NCBI RefSeq assembly: GCF_013363975.1
Contig: NZ_JABWGN010000007.1
Coordinates: forward strand, 124,001-188,000
Length of the DNA stretch: 64,000 bases
Source: Nonomuraea montanisoli
GTDB lineage: Bacteria > Actinomycetota > Actinomycetes > Streptosporangiales > Streptosporangiaceae
Direction of reading: 5' to 3'
Under the pieces are notes generated by a model. The model searched no databases. It was not told the origin of the DNA and was given only the letters and a program-made list of their open reading frames with translations. This document shows, one piece after another, positions 8,806 through 17,359 of the stretch (positions are counted from its first letter, which is position 1; each line of letters opens with the position of its first letter). The position numbers were made by a program, and so were the translations under genes.

Positions 8806-9936
8806 CTATTCGGACCGGATGCCCTGCGCGGCCGGCGAGAGGTTGTCCCCCCTGAGCCAGGCCGAGATCACCCGGGCGATGCGCGGCCCGGCGGCGCCGT
8901 CCCACAGCGGCGGCAGCTCGCCCGAGGGCGTCGAGGCCCCGTCGGCCAGCGCCTTCTCCGCCGCGGCCGGCAGCAGGGCCGGCGTGACCAGGCGGTTGGT
9001 GCCGTGGGTGATCGTGACCGGCCGCTCGGTGTTGGGCCGCACGGTCAGGCACGGCACACCCAGCATGGTGGTCTCCTCCTGCACGCCGCCCGAGTCGGTG
9101 ACCACCAGCGCCGCGCCCCGCACGAGGGAGAGGAAGTCCACGTAGCCGAGCGGGTCCACGACCTGGACCGACGGGCCGTCCACCAGCCCCGCCTCCGCCA
9201 GCCGGGTGCGGCCCCTCGGGTGGATCGGCACGATCAGCGGGATCTGCCGCGAGACCTCCAGCACCGCCGAGACCAGCTCGGCCGCCGCCTCGGGGCTGTC
9301 CACGTTGGCCGGGCGGTGCAGCGTCGCGACCGCGTAGCGCTCCGGCGCGCCCAGCCGCGCCACCACGGGCGCCGGGTCCAGCGACGGCAGCGCCGCGAAC
9401 AGGCTGTCGATCATGGGGTTGCCCACGAGGTGGACCTTCGCGGCCGGCACGCCCTCGGCCGCCAGGTGCGACAGCGCGTCGGGGGAGGTGGCGAACAGCA
9501 GGTCGGACAGCGAGTCGGTGACGATCCGGTTGACCTCCTCCGGCATGCCCCGGTCGAAGGAGCGCAGCCCCGCCTCCACGTGCGCGGTGCGCACGCCCAG
9601 CTTGGCGCACACGAGGATCGCGGCCAGCGTGGAGTTGACGTCGCCGTAGACCACGACCAGGTCCGGCGCGTGCTCCAGCACGACCTCCTCCAGGCCCACG
9701 AGCAGGGCCGCGGTCTGCTTCGCGTGGGTGCCCGAACCGACCCCCAGGTTGGCCACCGGCTCCGGCAGGCCGAGGTCGGCGAAGAACACGTCCGACATCA
9801 GCGCGTCGTAGTGCTGACCGGTGTGGACGATGCCCTGCCGCACCCCGAGTTCGCCGAGCGCTCGCACCACCGGGGCCGCTTTCACGAAGTTGGGCCGGGC
9901 GCCCAGCACGTGCAGGACCAGGGGGTTCTCCCTCAT
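8806..9936 (-). CDS. wecB: UDP-N-acetylglucosamine 2-epimerase (non-hydrolysing)
   Basis: A 376-residue enzyme of the WecB/MnaA family, converting UDP-GlcNAc to UDP-ManNAc in the cytoplasm. Seen in the sequence: ARPNFVKAAPVVRAL at the N-terminus, HTGQHYD, YGDVNST, the conserved HVEAGLRSFDRGMPEE segment and TDSGGVQEE with RPNTERP near the C-terminus. Length fits the family. The product is the substrate expected for the dehydrogenase encoded at 11782, so the two likely supply UDP-ManNAcA for the same polysaccharide. AGGCGAGG precedes the ATG; the gene is divergent from the glycosyltransferase at 9993. Confidence 0.95.
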   Translation of the reverse strand: MRENPLVLHVLGARPNFVKAAPVVRALGELGVRQGIVHTGQHYDALMSDVFFADLGLPEPVANLGVGSGTHAKQTAALLVGLEEVVLEHAPDLVVVYGDVNSTLAAILVCAKLGVRTAHVEAGLRSFDRGMPEEVNRIVTDSLSDLLFATSPDALSHLAAEGVPAAKVHLVGNPMIDSLFAALPSLDPAPVVARLGAPERYAVATLHRPANVDSPEAAAELVSAVLEVSRQIPLIVPIHPRGRTRLAEAGLVDGPSVQVVDPLGYVDFLSLVRGAALVVTDSGGVQEETTMLGVPCLTVRPNTERPVTITHGTNRLVTPALLPAAAEKALADGASTPSGELPPLWDGAAGPRIARVISAWLRGDNLSPAAQGIRSE

Positions 9937-9992
9937 TGACCTCGCCTTTCAGAGCGGAAGGGAAAAAACGCTGCCTATGGTACGGTCACCGC

Positions 9993-11660
9993 GTGGTATC
10001 CGACGCCAGTCGACCAGACTCCTCCAAGGTTTCCGCCAAGTCCGCGCGCGCCGGTGTCGGTGGGTTGCTACGGGGCTTCGTCCAGCACCCGGTCCTCGTC
10101 TCCAGGGTCGTCTACACCAAGGTCAAGTCCGACCCCGTACGGGTCGCGCAGGCCGCCGCCGAAGCCCTCCCGCCGCGCCTTCGCCCCTTCGTCGGGCGGG
10201 TGGCCTGGCCCGCCGCCCGCCGGGCCCGCAGGGCCGTGCGCAAGTTCGGCATGCGCGTCATCCGGGCCCCGTGGAACGAGGCCAAGGAGCACTGGAACTC
10301 CGGCAACGTCACCCTGGCCGCGCAGGTGCTCGAAGCCCACACCAAGTACCCCTTCGTCAAGCGCCGGGCCGCCTACTACCAGGGCGAGCTGGCCGCCATC
10401 AGCCCCGACCCCATCCCGCCCGGCGCCAAGGCGACCGTCGGCGAGCGCGTCCAGGGCCGGGTGCTCCACTGCGTCACCAACGCCCTGCCGTACACGCAGG
10501 CCGGCTACACCGTCCGCACCCACCGCATCGTCACCGCGCAGAAGGCCGCGGGCCTCGATCCGCACGTGGTGACGAGCTGGGGCTGGCCCATGTTCCAGGG
10601 CTTCGCCGACGTCACGCCGTACGAGGAGATCGACGGCGTCCCCTACCACCGGCTGCTGCCCGACGGACGCGGCGAGATGCCGTTCGAGATGCGCGGCCGG
10701 ATGGTGCGCGGCGCCGACTCGGTCACCGAGCTGGTCAAGGAGCTGCGCCCGCAGCTCCTGCACGCCGCCACCGACCACCGCAACGGCTCCGTCGCCCACG
10801 CCGTGCGCGAGCGCACCGGCACCCCGTACGTCTACGAGGTGCGCGGCTTCCTGGAGGAGACCTGGGCCTCCCGCGACCCGATCCGCGTGGGCAGCGAGCG
10901 GCACGTGCTCCAGCGCGAGCGCGAGGCGTTCCTCATGCGGGAGGCGAACGCGGTCGTCACGCTGGCCGAGACGATGGCCGCGGAGATCGTCGAGCGCGGC
11001 GTGCCCAGGGAGCGGATCTTCCTGGCCCCCAACGCGGTGGACGACTCCCTGCTGACGGCCCACTACGACGGCGCGTCCTTCCGCCGCGACATGGGCATCG
11101 GCGACGACGAGATCGTGGTCGGCTCGGTGTCCAGCATCGTGGCCTACGAGGGCTTCGCCACCCTGCTGCGCGCCGCGGCGCTGCTGCGCGACCAGGGCAC
11201 GCCGGTGCGCGTGCTCATCGTCGGCGACGGCGCCGAGCGGCCCAACCTGCTGGAGCTGGTCGAGGAGCTGTCGCTCACCAGCGCCATCCTGCCGGGCCGG
11301 GTCGGGCCGGACGAGGCGCTGCAGGCCCAGGAGGCCATCGACATCTTCGCCTGCCCGCGCGAGGACCTGCGCGTGTGCCGGCTCGTCACGCCGCTCAAGC
11401 CGGTCGAGGCGATGGCCCTCGGCAAGCCGGTCGTGCTCAGCGATCTGCCGGCCCTCTCGGAGCTGGTCGGCTCCGAGGGCGCGGGGCTGCTCGTGCCGCC
11501 CGGCGACCCCGCCGAGCTGGCCAAGGCCATCGCCGGGCTCAGGGACGACCCGGCCAGGCGCGCCGAGATGGGCGAGGCCGGTCGCGCCGAGGTGGCCGCC
11601 AAGCGCACCTGGGGCCGCGTGGCCGAGACCTACCGGGACCTTTACCGGTCCCTCACCTGA
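9993..11660 (+). CDS. Glycosyltransferase, GT4-like
   Basis: A 555-residue protein if translation starts at GTG 9993; a TTG at 9936 would overlap the wecB start and is unlikely. TACGGT ends 6 nt before this GTG, so the mRNA may be leaderless. The first 150 residues are a helical Arg/Ala-rich extension. The transferase follows, with a GT-B Rossmann-like N-half (LHCVTNALPYTQAGYTVRTH, where GY is the donor-loop signature) and a C-half with VGSVSSIVAYEGF, ILPGRVGPDEA and the EX7E-like LKPVEAMALGKPVVLSD. It probably adds a sugar to a surface polymer together with the flanking enzymes. Confidence 0.9.
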   Translation: MVSDASRPDSSKVSAKSARAGVGGLLRGFVQHPVLVSRVVYTKVKSDPVRVAQAAAEALPPRLRPFVGRVAWPAARRARRAVRKFGMRVIRAPWNEAKEHWNSGNVTLAAQVLEAHTKYPFVKRRAAYYQGELAAISPDPIPPGAKATVGERVQGRVLHCVTNALPYTQAGYTVRTHRIVTAQKAAGLDPHVVTSWGWPMFQGFADVTPYEEIDGVPYHRLLPDGRGEMPFEMRGRMVRGADSVTELVKELRPQLLHAATDHRNGSVAHAVRERTGTPYVYEVRGFLEETWASRDPIRVGSERHVLQREREAFLMREANAVVTLAETMAAEIVERGVPRERIFLAPNAVDDSLLTAHYDGASFRRDMGIGDDEIVVGSVSSIVAYEGFATLLRAAALLRDQGTPVRVLIVGDGAERPNLLELVEELSLTSAILPGRVGPDEALQAQEAIDIFACPREDLRVCRLVTPLKPVEAMALGKPVVLSDLPALSELVGSEGAGLLVPPGDPAELAKAIAGLRDDPARRAEMGEAGRAEVAAKRTWGRVAETYRDLYRSLT

Positions 11661-11781
11661 GGATGGGCTCCGGATTGCCTGTCTGTTACGACAGGTTCAG
11701 TCGCATTAGGCGTGAGCTAGGTGGACTTGAGATAACCTTTGCGACCATGAAGTGTTGTTTCCGGCTTTCCAAGGCACCGCT

Positions 11782-13044
11782 GTGACAGAAATAGACTTGT
11801 CTGTCATCGGCCTGGGGTACGTCGGCATGCCGCTCGCCAAGGAGGCGGTGGCCGCCGGGCTCAAGGTCGTCGGCGTCGACGTCGACCCCGCCAAGGTCGA
11901 CGCGCTCAACGCCGGGCGGTCCTACATCGACGACCTGTCCGACGCCGACCTCGAGCACATGCTGGCCAACGGCTTCAGCGCCACGCTCGACGAGACCGTC
12001 CTGGCCAGGAGCAACACGATCGTCATCTGTGTGCCGACTCCGCTGGACGAGGACCACCGTCCCGACCTGTCCGCGGTCGAGGGCGCCACCAAGGCCGTCG
12101 CGCGCAACCTGAGCAAGGGCACGCTCGTCGTCCTGGAGTCCACCACCTGGCCGGGCACCACCGACGAGGTGGCCCGCCCGCTGCTGGAGACCTCCGGCCT
12201 GGTCGCCGGCGAGGACTTCCACCTCGCCTTCTCGCCCGAGCGCATCGACCCGGGCAACCCGAAGTTCGGCCTGCGCAACACCCCGAAGGTCGTCGGCGGC
12301 TTCACGCCCACCTGCCGCGACCGGGCGACCTCCTTCTACGGTCGCTTCATCGAGCAGGTCGTGCCCGTCAGCGGCACCCGCGAGGCCGAGATGGCCAAGC
12401 TGCTGGAGAACACCTACCGGCACGTCAACATCGCCCTCGTCAACGAGATGGCGATCTTCTGTGACGAGCTGGGCATCGACCTGTGGGAGTCGATCGAGGC
12501 CGCGGCCACCAAGCCGTTCGGCTTCCAGAAGTTCCTGCCCGGGCCCGGCGTGGGCGGCCACTGCATCCCCGTCGACCCGTCGTACCTGTCGTACACGGTG
12601 CGCAAGCTCGGCTACCCGTTCCGGTTCGTCGAGCTGGCGCAGGAGATCAACGAGCGGATGCCGTCGTACGTGGTCGCCCGGGTGCAGCGACTGCTGAACC
12701 GGCATAAGAAGCCCGTTAACGGCGCCAAAGTGGTTATGCTCGGCGTCACCTACAAACCGGACATCGCCGACGAACGCGAGACCCCTGCCCTCCCCGTGGC
12801 CCGCGCGCTGCTGGAGCTGGGCGCCGACCTCTCGTTCGCGGACCCGTATGTCAAGGAGTGGTCGGTCGACGGCACACCCGTGCCGCGCGAAGAGGATCTG
12901 GCCGAGGCCGTGGTCGGCGCCGACGTGACGCTGCTGATGCAGCAGCACTCCGCGTTCGACCTGGACATGGTCGAGGCGAAGGCCAGGCTCGTGCTCGACA
13001 CCCGCGGCGTCCTCGCCGAGGGTGAACGCGTCGAGCGGCTGTAG
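11782..13044 (+). CDS. wecC: Nucleotide-sugar 6-dehydrogenase, UDP-ManNAc dehydrogenase type
   Basis: An enzyme of the UDP-glucose/GDP-mannose dehydrogenase family, 420 residues from GTG 11782; a GTG ten codons upstream is possible. It makes two NAD-dependent oxidations of a UDP-hexose to a uronic acid. Seen: IGLGYVGMPLAKEA (NAD site), VVLESTTWPGTTDE, SPERIDPGN and the nucleophile in GVGGHCIPVDP (Cys about 261), then a C-terminal domain with LGVTYKPDIADERETPA. HCIPVDP and the adjacent 2-epimerase favour UDP-ManNAc over UDP-glucose as substrate; this is inference from family and context. Confidence 0.9.
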   Translation: MTEIDLSVIGLGYVGMPLAKEAVAAGLKVVGVDVDPAKVDALNAGRSYIDDLSDADLEHMLANGFSATLDETVLARSNTIVICVPTPLDEDHRPDLSAVEGATKAVARNLSKGTLVVLESTTWPGTTDEVARPLLETSGLVAGEDFHLAFSPERIDPGNPKFGLRNTPKVVGGFTPTCRDRATSFYGRFIEQVVPVSGTREAEMAKLLENTYRHVNIALVNEMAIFCDELGIDLWESIEAAATKPFGFQKFLPGPGVGGHCIPVDPSYLSYTVRKLGYPFRFVELAQEINERMPSYVVARVQRLLNRHKKPVNGAKVVMLGVTYKPDIADERETPALPVARALLELGADLSFADPYVKEWSVDGTPVPREEDLAEAVVGADVTLLMQQHSAFDLDMVEAKARLVLDTRGVLAEGERVERL

Positions 13045-13063
13045 CGACGGAGGGTTGCGCGCT

Positions 13064-14152
13064 GTGCACGTGCTCGTCATGACGGTGGTGCATAACCCCG
13101 AGGACGCGCGGATCCTGCACCGGCAGATCCGCGCCCTCGTGGATGCCGGTCATGAGGTCACGTATGCGGCGTCCTTCACGGCGCACGGCATCGTGCCCCG
13201 GCCGTGGGTCACTGGCGTCGACCTGCCGCGGGCGGCGCAGCGCAAGCGCGTCGCGGCCGTCTGGGCGGCCCGCAGGCTGTTCAAGCGGATGCGCGACAAG
13301 GTCGACCTCGTGCTCATCCACGACCCCGAGCTGCTGTTCGCCGTCTGGGGCGTGCGCAACAGCCCGCCGATCGTCTGGGACGTCCACGAGGACACCCCGG
13401 CGACGCTGTCGCTCAAGCCGTGGCTGCCGTCGATGCTGCGCCCGCCGGCGCGCTTCCTGGCCCGCATGCTGGAGGGCATGGCCGAGCGCCGGATGCACCT
13501 GCTGCTGGCCGAGACGGCCTACGCCGGCCGGTTCAAGGACGCCCACCTCATCGTGCCCAACGAGACGTGGGTGCCCGACTCGGTCACGCCGCCGGGCGAC
13601 GACCGCGTCGTCTACCTCGGCTGGCTGTCGCGGGCGCGCGGCGTCATGGAGGCCATCGAGGTGGCCCGGCTGCTCCAGCCGTACCGGGTGGCCGTCGAGC
13701 TGATCGGCTACGCCGACCCGCAGAGCCGTCCGGTGCTCAACCAGGCCGTCACCGAGGGCCTGCTGGAGTGGCGCGACTTCATGCCGAACGACGAGGCGCT
13801 CAAGCGGCTCGACGGCGCCCTCGCGGGCCTGTCGTTGCTGCACGACGAGCCCAACTACCGCCACTCCATGCCCACCAAGATCGTGGAGTACATGGCGCAC
13901 GGGATCCCCGTCATCACCACGCCGTCGCCGCGGGCGGTCGAGCTGGTCGAGCGGTACGAGTCCGGCGTCGTGGTGCCCTGGGAGGACCCCAAGGCCGTGG
14001 CGCAGGCCGTGCTCACCCTCCGGGACGACGTCAGGGAACGGCGGGCGCAGGGCGCGCGCGGCTACGCGGCGGCCCGGGGCAACCACCACTGGCCCAACTC
14101 GGCCAAGCGGTTCGTCGCCCAGCTCGAAGCCTGGGCCGCGGGCCTGCGCTAG
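13064..14152 (+). CDS. Glycosyltransferase, GT-B fold (family 4-like)
   Basis: GTG 13064 has a GGAGGG ribosome site nine bases upstream, giving 362 residues. The N-half has VLVMTVVHNPEDARI, HDPELLF and VWDVHEDTPA; the C-half has VVYLGWLSRARGVMEAIEVA (donor-binding loop) and MPTKIVEYMAHGIPVITTPSP, the usual glutamate-containing nucleotide-sugar site of GT4 enzymes. It begins 19 bp after the UDP-sugar dehydrogenase stop and is probably cotranscribed with it. Donor and acceptor cannot be read from the sequence; UDP-ManNAcA is a reasonable guess from context. Confidence 0.9.
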   Translation: MHVLVMTVVHNPEDARILHRQIRALVDAGHEVTYAASFTAHGIVPRPWVTGVDLPRAAQRKRVAAVWAARRLFKRMRDKVDLVLIHDPELLFAVWGVRNSPPIVWDVHEDTPATLSLKPWLPSMLRPPARFLARMLEGMAERRMHLLLAETAYAGRFKDAHLIVPNETWVPDSVTPPGDDRVVYLGWLSRARGVMEAIEVARLLQPYRVAVELIGYADPQSRPVLNQAVTEGLLEWRDFMPNDEALKRLDGALAGLSLLHDEPNYRHSMPTKIVEYMAHGIPVITTPSPRAVELVERYESGVVVPWEDPKAVAQAVLTLRDDVRERRAQGARGYAAARGNHHWPNSAKRFVAQLEAWAAGLR

Positions 14153-14195
14153 CGGCTGACATCCGGCATATCCCCGCGACGATAGGTTCCTCAAC

Positions 14196-16001
14196 GTGCG
14201 CTGGCTGTTCGTGCTCGTGGGCGCGGCGATCCTGGCGGCCGTCGCGGCCGTGGTCGTCGTCCTCCCGTCGGACCGGCCGACCAAGCCCGTCGCCAGGCAG
14301 ACCTCGCCGAGTCCCACCTCGACGTTCCCGACGCCCAAGGTCACCGAGTTCACCGACCCGTGCGGCACGTTCGACACCGTCGAGTCGGCCCCGTACGCCG
14401 TCACCGGCTACTGGGTGACGCCCACCTCCAACCCGTGCACCTGGCGCAAGCAGCTCCAGGAGATCCACGCCGTGGGCGGCGACACGGTCATCAGGATCGG
14501 CTACGGCCTGCAGTACCGTTCCGTGGACGACGACGGCGAGATCCTCAAGGACGGCGAGCGCGACTCCCTCTACAAGGACTGCCAGGAGGACGGGCTCAGC
14601 TGCCACGACGCGGCCGAGCGCGACCTGAAGAAGGCGAACCCCGGCAACCGGGTGGCCCGCACCTACGTCTACCGGACCGACGAGGCGTTCGGCGACGGCC
14701 TGTTCCGCTGCGCCGAGATGGAGCACCGGGTCGTGTCGGGCCGGCGCGTCTACTACCGGATCCTGGCCCCCATGGACGGCTCCGACGACGCCACGTGCGA
14801 CTTCACCAAGCCCCGGCCGTACGACCTGATCGTGGTCGCGGGCGCCGTCAAGAACGCGCAGGGCGAGTTCAAGGACAGCCTGAGCCAGCTGCTCGACCTC
14901 GGCGACCAGTTCGGCATCCACATCTTCCCCGCGCTGCCGCTGGCGCCGCGCCAGCACGACAACCAGACCAGGGCCAACCCGCACCACATCCCCACGCTCA
15001 CCACGCTGACCCGCCGCATCCTGCAGGACTACGGCGTCCGCTTCGCCGGCCGCGCCTCGCTCGGGGGCGTCTACCAGCCGTTCGAGGTGCAGATGGGCGC
15101 CACGCTGGCCAGCAACCCCACCCTGCAGGTGTACGCGGGCCAGCACGACATCGTCGAGCAGGAACTGCCCGGCAAGCCCATCCTCATCAGCCCCTACCTG
15201 GACGCGCGCAAGCGGGTCGGCTTCGGCCAGACGCCCAAGCAGGTGGCGGCGGCGTTCAAGGCGCTGGCCCTCACGGGGGTCGGCATCATCGCGCCGCAGG
15301 ACAGCCGCGGCACGGGCAAGGTCGGCCTGTTCTGGCCCGACCAGCGCGACGACGAGGTGGACGAGCGGCTGCGGCCCGTGGTCGGCGAGAGCACGTACGG
15401 CACCGCCTACCACGGCTCCACCCGCGACTACTACCGCGAGATGGCGCTCGTGCGCGAGGAACTGCTCAAGGGCGGCCGTGAGGTGGATCTCTGGGCCAAC
15501 GTCGAGGCCTTCGAGCCTGCCGGCGACCCGCCGTGCGCGGCGCAGGGCTCGCGCGGCAAGACCGACAAGAAGCGCCTCGACCAGGCCGTCACCATGGCCG
15601 GCCGGTACGTCCAGAAGATCGTCTCCTACATGTGGAGCGACTTCATGACCTGCGGCTCGCCGTCCCTGGAGAGCGAGATCGCGAAGGACTGGGCGCGGCC
15701 CATCGCGGTGGACGCGATCCGGCGCGGGCGCGACGTCCAGGACGGCATCGAGGTGCGCGGCTACAACCTCAAGGGCGGCACGGTCACCGTGGAGTGGGAG
15801 AGCGGCGCGCGCGACCTCGACGTGGCCGCCGTCGGCTGGCTCGACGAGGACCCGCTGGAGGAGCTGCCCGAGGGCATGCAGACGGCATGGGTGCCGTTCG
15901 ACTGGGCGCAGGTGCCGCCGGACGCCTGGGTGAAGGTGGGGGTCAGGCTGGCCTCGGGCCAGGAGGCCACCGAACGCCTGCACGTCCGCATCACGTCGTG
16001 A
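14196..16001 (+). CDS. Membrane-anchored extracytoplasmic protein, possible DUF4434-type barrel
   Basis: 601 residues with one N-terminal membrane segment (WLFVLVGAAILAAVAAVVVV), then a Pro/Thr/Ser linker and a large exported domain. The segment TGYWVTPTSNPCTWRKQL with VGGDTVIRIGYG resembles the beginning of DUF4434 glycoside-hydrolase-like TIM barrels; several cysteine pairs suit an oxidising location. The C-terminal 90 residues look like a beta-sandwich (VRGYNLKGGTVTVEWES). TAGGTT ends 7 nt before the GTG start, so the transcript may be leaderless. As last gene of the polysaccharide locus it may trim or bind the exported polymer; this is inference. Confidence 0.7.
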   Translation: MRWLFVLVGAAILAAVAAVVVVLPSDRPTKPVARQTSPSPTSTFPTPKVTEFTDPCGTFDTVESAPYAVTGYWVTPTSNPCTWRKQLQEIHAVGGDTVIRIGYGLQYRSVDDDGEILKDGERDSLYKDCQEDGLSCHDAAERDLKKANPGNRVARTYVYRTDEAFGDGLFRCAEMEHRVVSGRRVYYRILAPMDGSDDATCDFTKPRPYDLIVVAGAVKNAQGEFKDSLSQLLDLGDQFGIHIFPALPLAPRQHDNQTRANPHHIPTLTTLTRRILQDYGVRFAGRASLGGVYQPFEVQMGATLASNPTLQVYAGQHDIVEQELPGKPILISPYLDARKRVGFGQTPKQVAAAFKALALTGVGIIAPQDSRGTGKVGLFWPDQRDDEVDERLRPVVGESTYGTAYHGSTRDYYREMALVREELLKGGREVDLWANVEAFEPAGDPPCAAQGSRGKTDKKRLDQAVTMAGRYVQKIVSYMWSDFMTCGSPSLESEIAKDWARPIAVDAIRRGRDVQDGIEVRGYNLKGGTVTVEWESGARDLDVAAVGWLDEDPLEELPEGMQTAWVPFDWAQVPPDAWVKVGVRLASGQEATERLHVRITS

Positions 16002-16040
16002 CGCCGTCGGGATCGGTCAGGTGCGTGTAACGTGCAGGCC

Positions 16041-16706
16041 ATGGTCCCCAGCGTCCCGGTCAGCGTCGACCTGGTCGTGCTGACCGTGCGCTGCCAGGCG
16101 CTGTCGGCGCTGCTGTGGCGGCGCGACAACCCGCCGTTCCTGCGCCGCTGGTCGCTGCCGGGCGGGTTCGTCCAGCTCGACGAGGACCTTCCGGCCGCCG
16201 CGCAGCGCATCCTGGCCGAGCGGGCCGGCCTGCCCGGCGCGCCCGTCCACCTGGAGCAGCTGCAGACCTACGGCTACCCCGACCGCGACCCGCGCCAGCG
16301 CGTGGTCAGCGTCGCCTACCTCGGCCTCGCCCCCGACCTGCCCGCCTCGGAGAAGGCGCACATGAGCTGGCAGCCGGTCGCCGAGCTCAACGTGATGGCC
16401 TTCGACCATCGGCGCATCATGCTCGACGGCATCGAGCGGGCGCGGGCCAAGCTGGAGTACACCCCGCTCGGGGCGGCCTTCTGCCCGCCCGAGTTCACCG
16501 TGGCCGAGCTGCGGCGGGTGTACGAGATCGTCTGGGGCCGGCCGCTGGACCCGCGCAACTTCCACCGCAAGGTCACCAAGGCCGAGGGCTTCCTCGTGGA
16601 GACGGGCGGCACGACGACGCGCGACGGCGGCCGTCCGGCCAAGCTCTACCGCCGCGGCCCCGCCGAGCTGCTCCACCCGCCCATGCTGCGCTCCCTCAAG
16701 GAGTGA
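16041..16706 (+). CDS. NrtR-type regulator: Nudix domain plus winged helix
   Basis: 221 residues from ATG 16041; TAACGT ends 7 nt upstream, supporting a leaderless start here rather than at GTG 16032. The N-terminal half is a Nudix fold with the box at about 42-64, but the box reads GGFVQLDE then RILAERAG: the REUXEE core has lost glutamates needed for hydrolysis. The C-terminal half (FTVAELRRVYEIVWG, then NFHRKVTKAEGFLVETGG) is the winged helix of NrtR/ADP-ribose-sensing regulators of NAD metabolism. It therefore probably senses a nucleotide without cleaving it. No NAD gene is adjacent, so its target is unknown. Confidence 0.85.
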   Translation: MVPSVPVSVDLVVLTVRCQALSALLWRRDNPPFLRRWSLPGGFVQLDEDLPAAAQRILAERAGLPGAPVHLEQLQTYGYPDRDPRQRVVSVAYLGLAPDLPASEKAHMSWQPVAELNVMAFDHRRIMLDGIERARAKLEYTPLGAAFCPPEFTVAELRRVYEIVWGRPLDPRNFHRKVTKAEGFLVETGGTTTRDGGRPAKLYRRGPAELLHPPMLRSLKE

Positions 16707-16713
16707 GGCTCCT

Positions 16714-17289
16714 TCACGGGGCCGCCGGGGGACGGAGGCCGTCCAGCAGGACGGTGAGGTAGGCGTCGGCTAGCTCCTGCGACGGCGGCCGGGCCCGGGC
16801 GACGGCCAGGGCGGTCTGGCCGATCAGCGTCGTGGTGACGCCGGGGTCGAGGTCGGTGCGCACCGTGCCCTCGCGGCGCGCTCCGTCGATCATCTCCTCG
16901 ACGGCCCGGACGAGGTCGGCGCGCAGGGCCGTGGTGGCGGGCAGGTCCAGGCCGCCGAGCTGGTCGTTGATGCCGTGGTGCGCGGTCTGGAAGGCGAGCA
17001 GCTCGCGCAGGAAGACGTGCAGGGCCCGCGTGGGCGTGGTCTCGGCGAGCAGGTCGCGGGCGCGGCGGACCACCGGCTCCAGGAGGCCGGACACGGCGGC
17101 GTCGAGGAGCGCGTCCTTGCCGCCGAAGGCGCGCACGACGGTCGCCGCTCCCAGCCCCACCTTCTTGGCGATGGCCTCCACGGTCAGGGCCGCGCCCGGC
17201 TCGCTCAGCAGCGCGGTGGCCGCCTCCAGGGCGAGCCGGCGGTTGCGCACGGCGTCGGCCCGGCGCCGGGATCCGGTCGGCGTTGACAA
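16714..17289 (-). CDS. TetR/AcrR-family repressor
   Basis: The helix-turn-helix is at the N-terminus (ALTVEAIAKKVGLGAATVVRAFGGKDALL), followed by a helical ligand-binding domain ending in LTVLLDGLRPPAAP. I prefer the TTG start at 17289 because GGAAGGAG sits 8 bp upstream; ATG 17328 is an alternative that adds 13 residues. From the TTG the protein is 191 residues, normal for TetR. It is divergent from the flavin monooxygenase gene at 17360 and very likely represses it and itself through the AACTGGAA sites in the shared intergenic region. Confidence 0.9.
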   Translation of the reverse strand: MSTPTGSRRRADAVRNRRLALEAATALLSEPGAALTVEAIAKKVGLGAATVVRAFGGKDALLDAAVSGLLEPVVRRARDLLAETTPTRALHVFLRELLAFQTAHHGINDQLGGLDLPATTALRADLVRAVEEMIDGARREGTVRTDLDPGVTTTLIGQTALAVARARPPSQELADAYLTVLLDGLRPPAAP

Positions 17290-17335
17290 CTGGAATGCTC
17301 CTTCCACATAATCAACTGGAACGCACATTTCAGTT
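17287..17335. promoter_or_regulatory. Candidate TetR operator
   Basis: AACTGGAA (17314-17321) faces TTTCAGTT (17328-17335) as a 7-of-8 inverted repeat with a 6-bp spacer. The same AACTGGAA recurs at 17288-17295, at the TetR start codon. These lie between the divergent repressor and monooxygenase starts, the usual place for an autoregulatory operator. Confidence 0.6.
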
Positions 17336-17359
17336 ATCGTAGCGCGAAGGAGCCTCCCC

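Noticed and set aside
5943..8855. 970-codon plus frame across the lipoprotein and glycosyltransferase genes
   Set aside because: Antisense to a well-recognised glycosyltransferase; repeats of Val/Asp/Gly/Leu typical of opposite-strand frames in GC-rich DNA.
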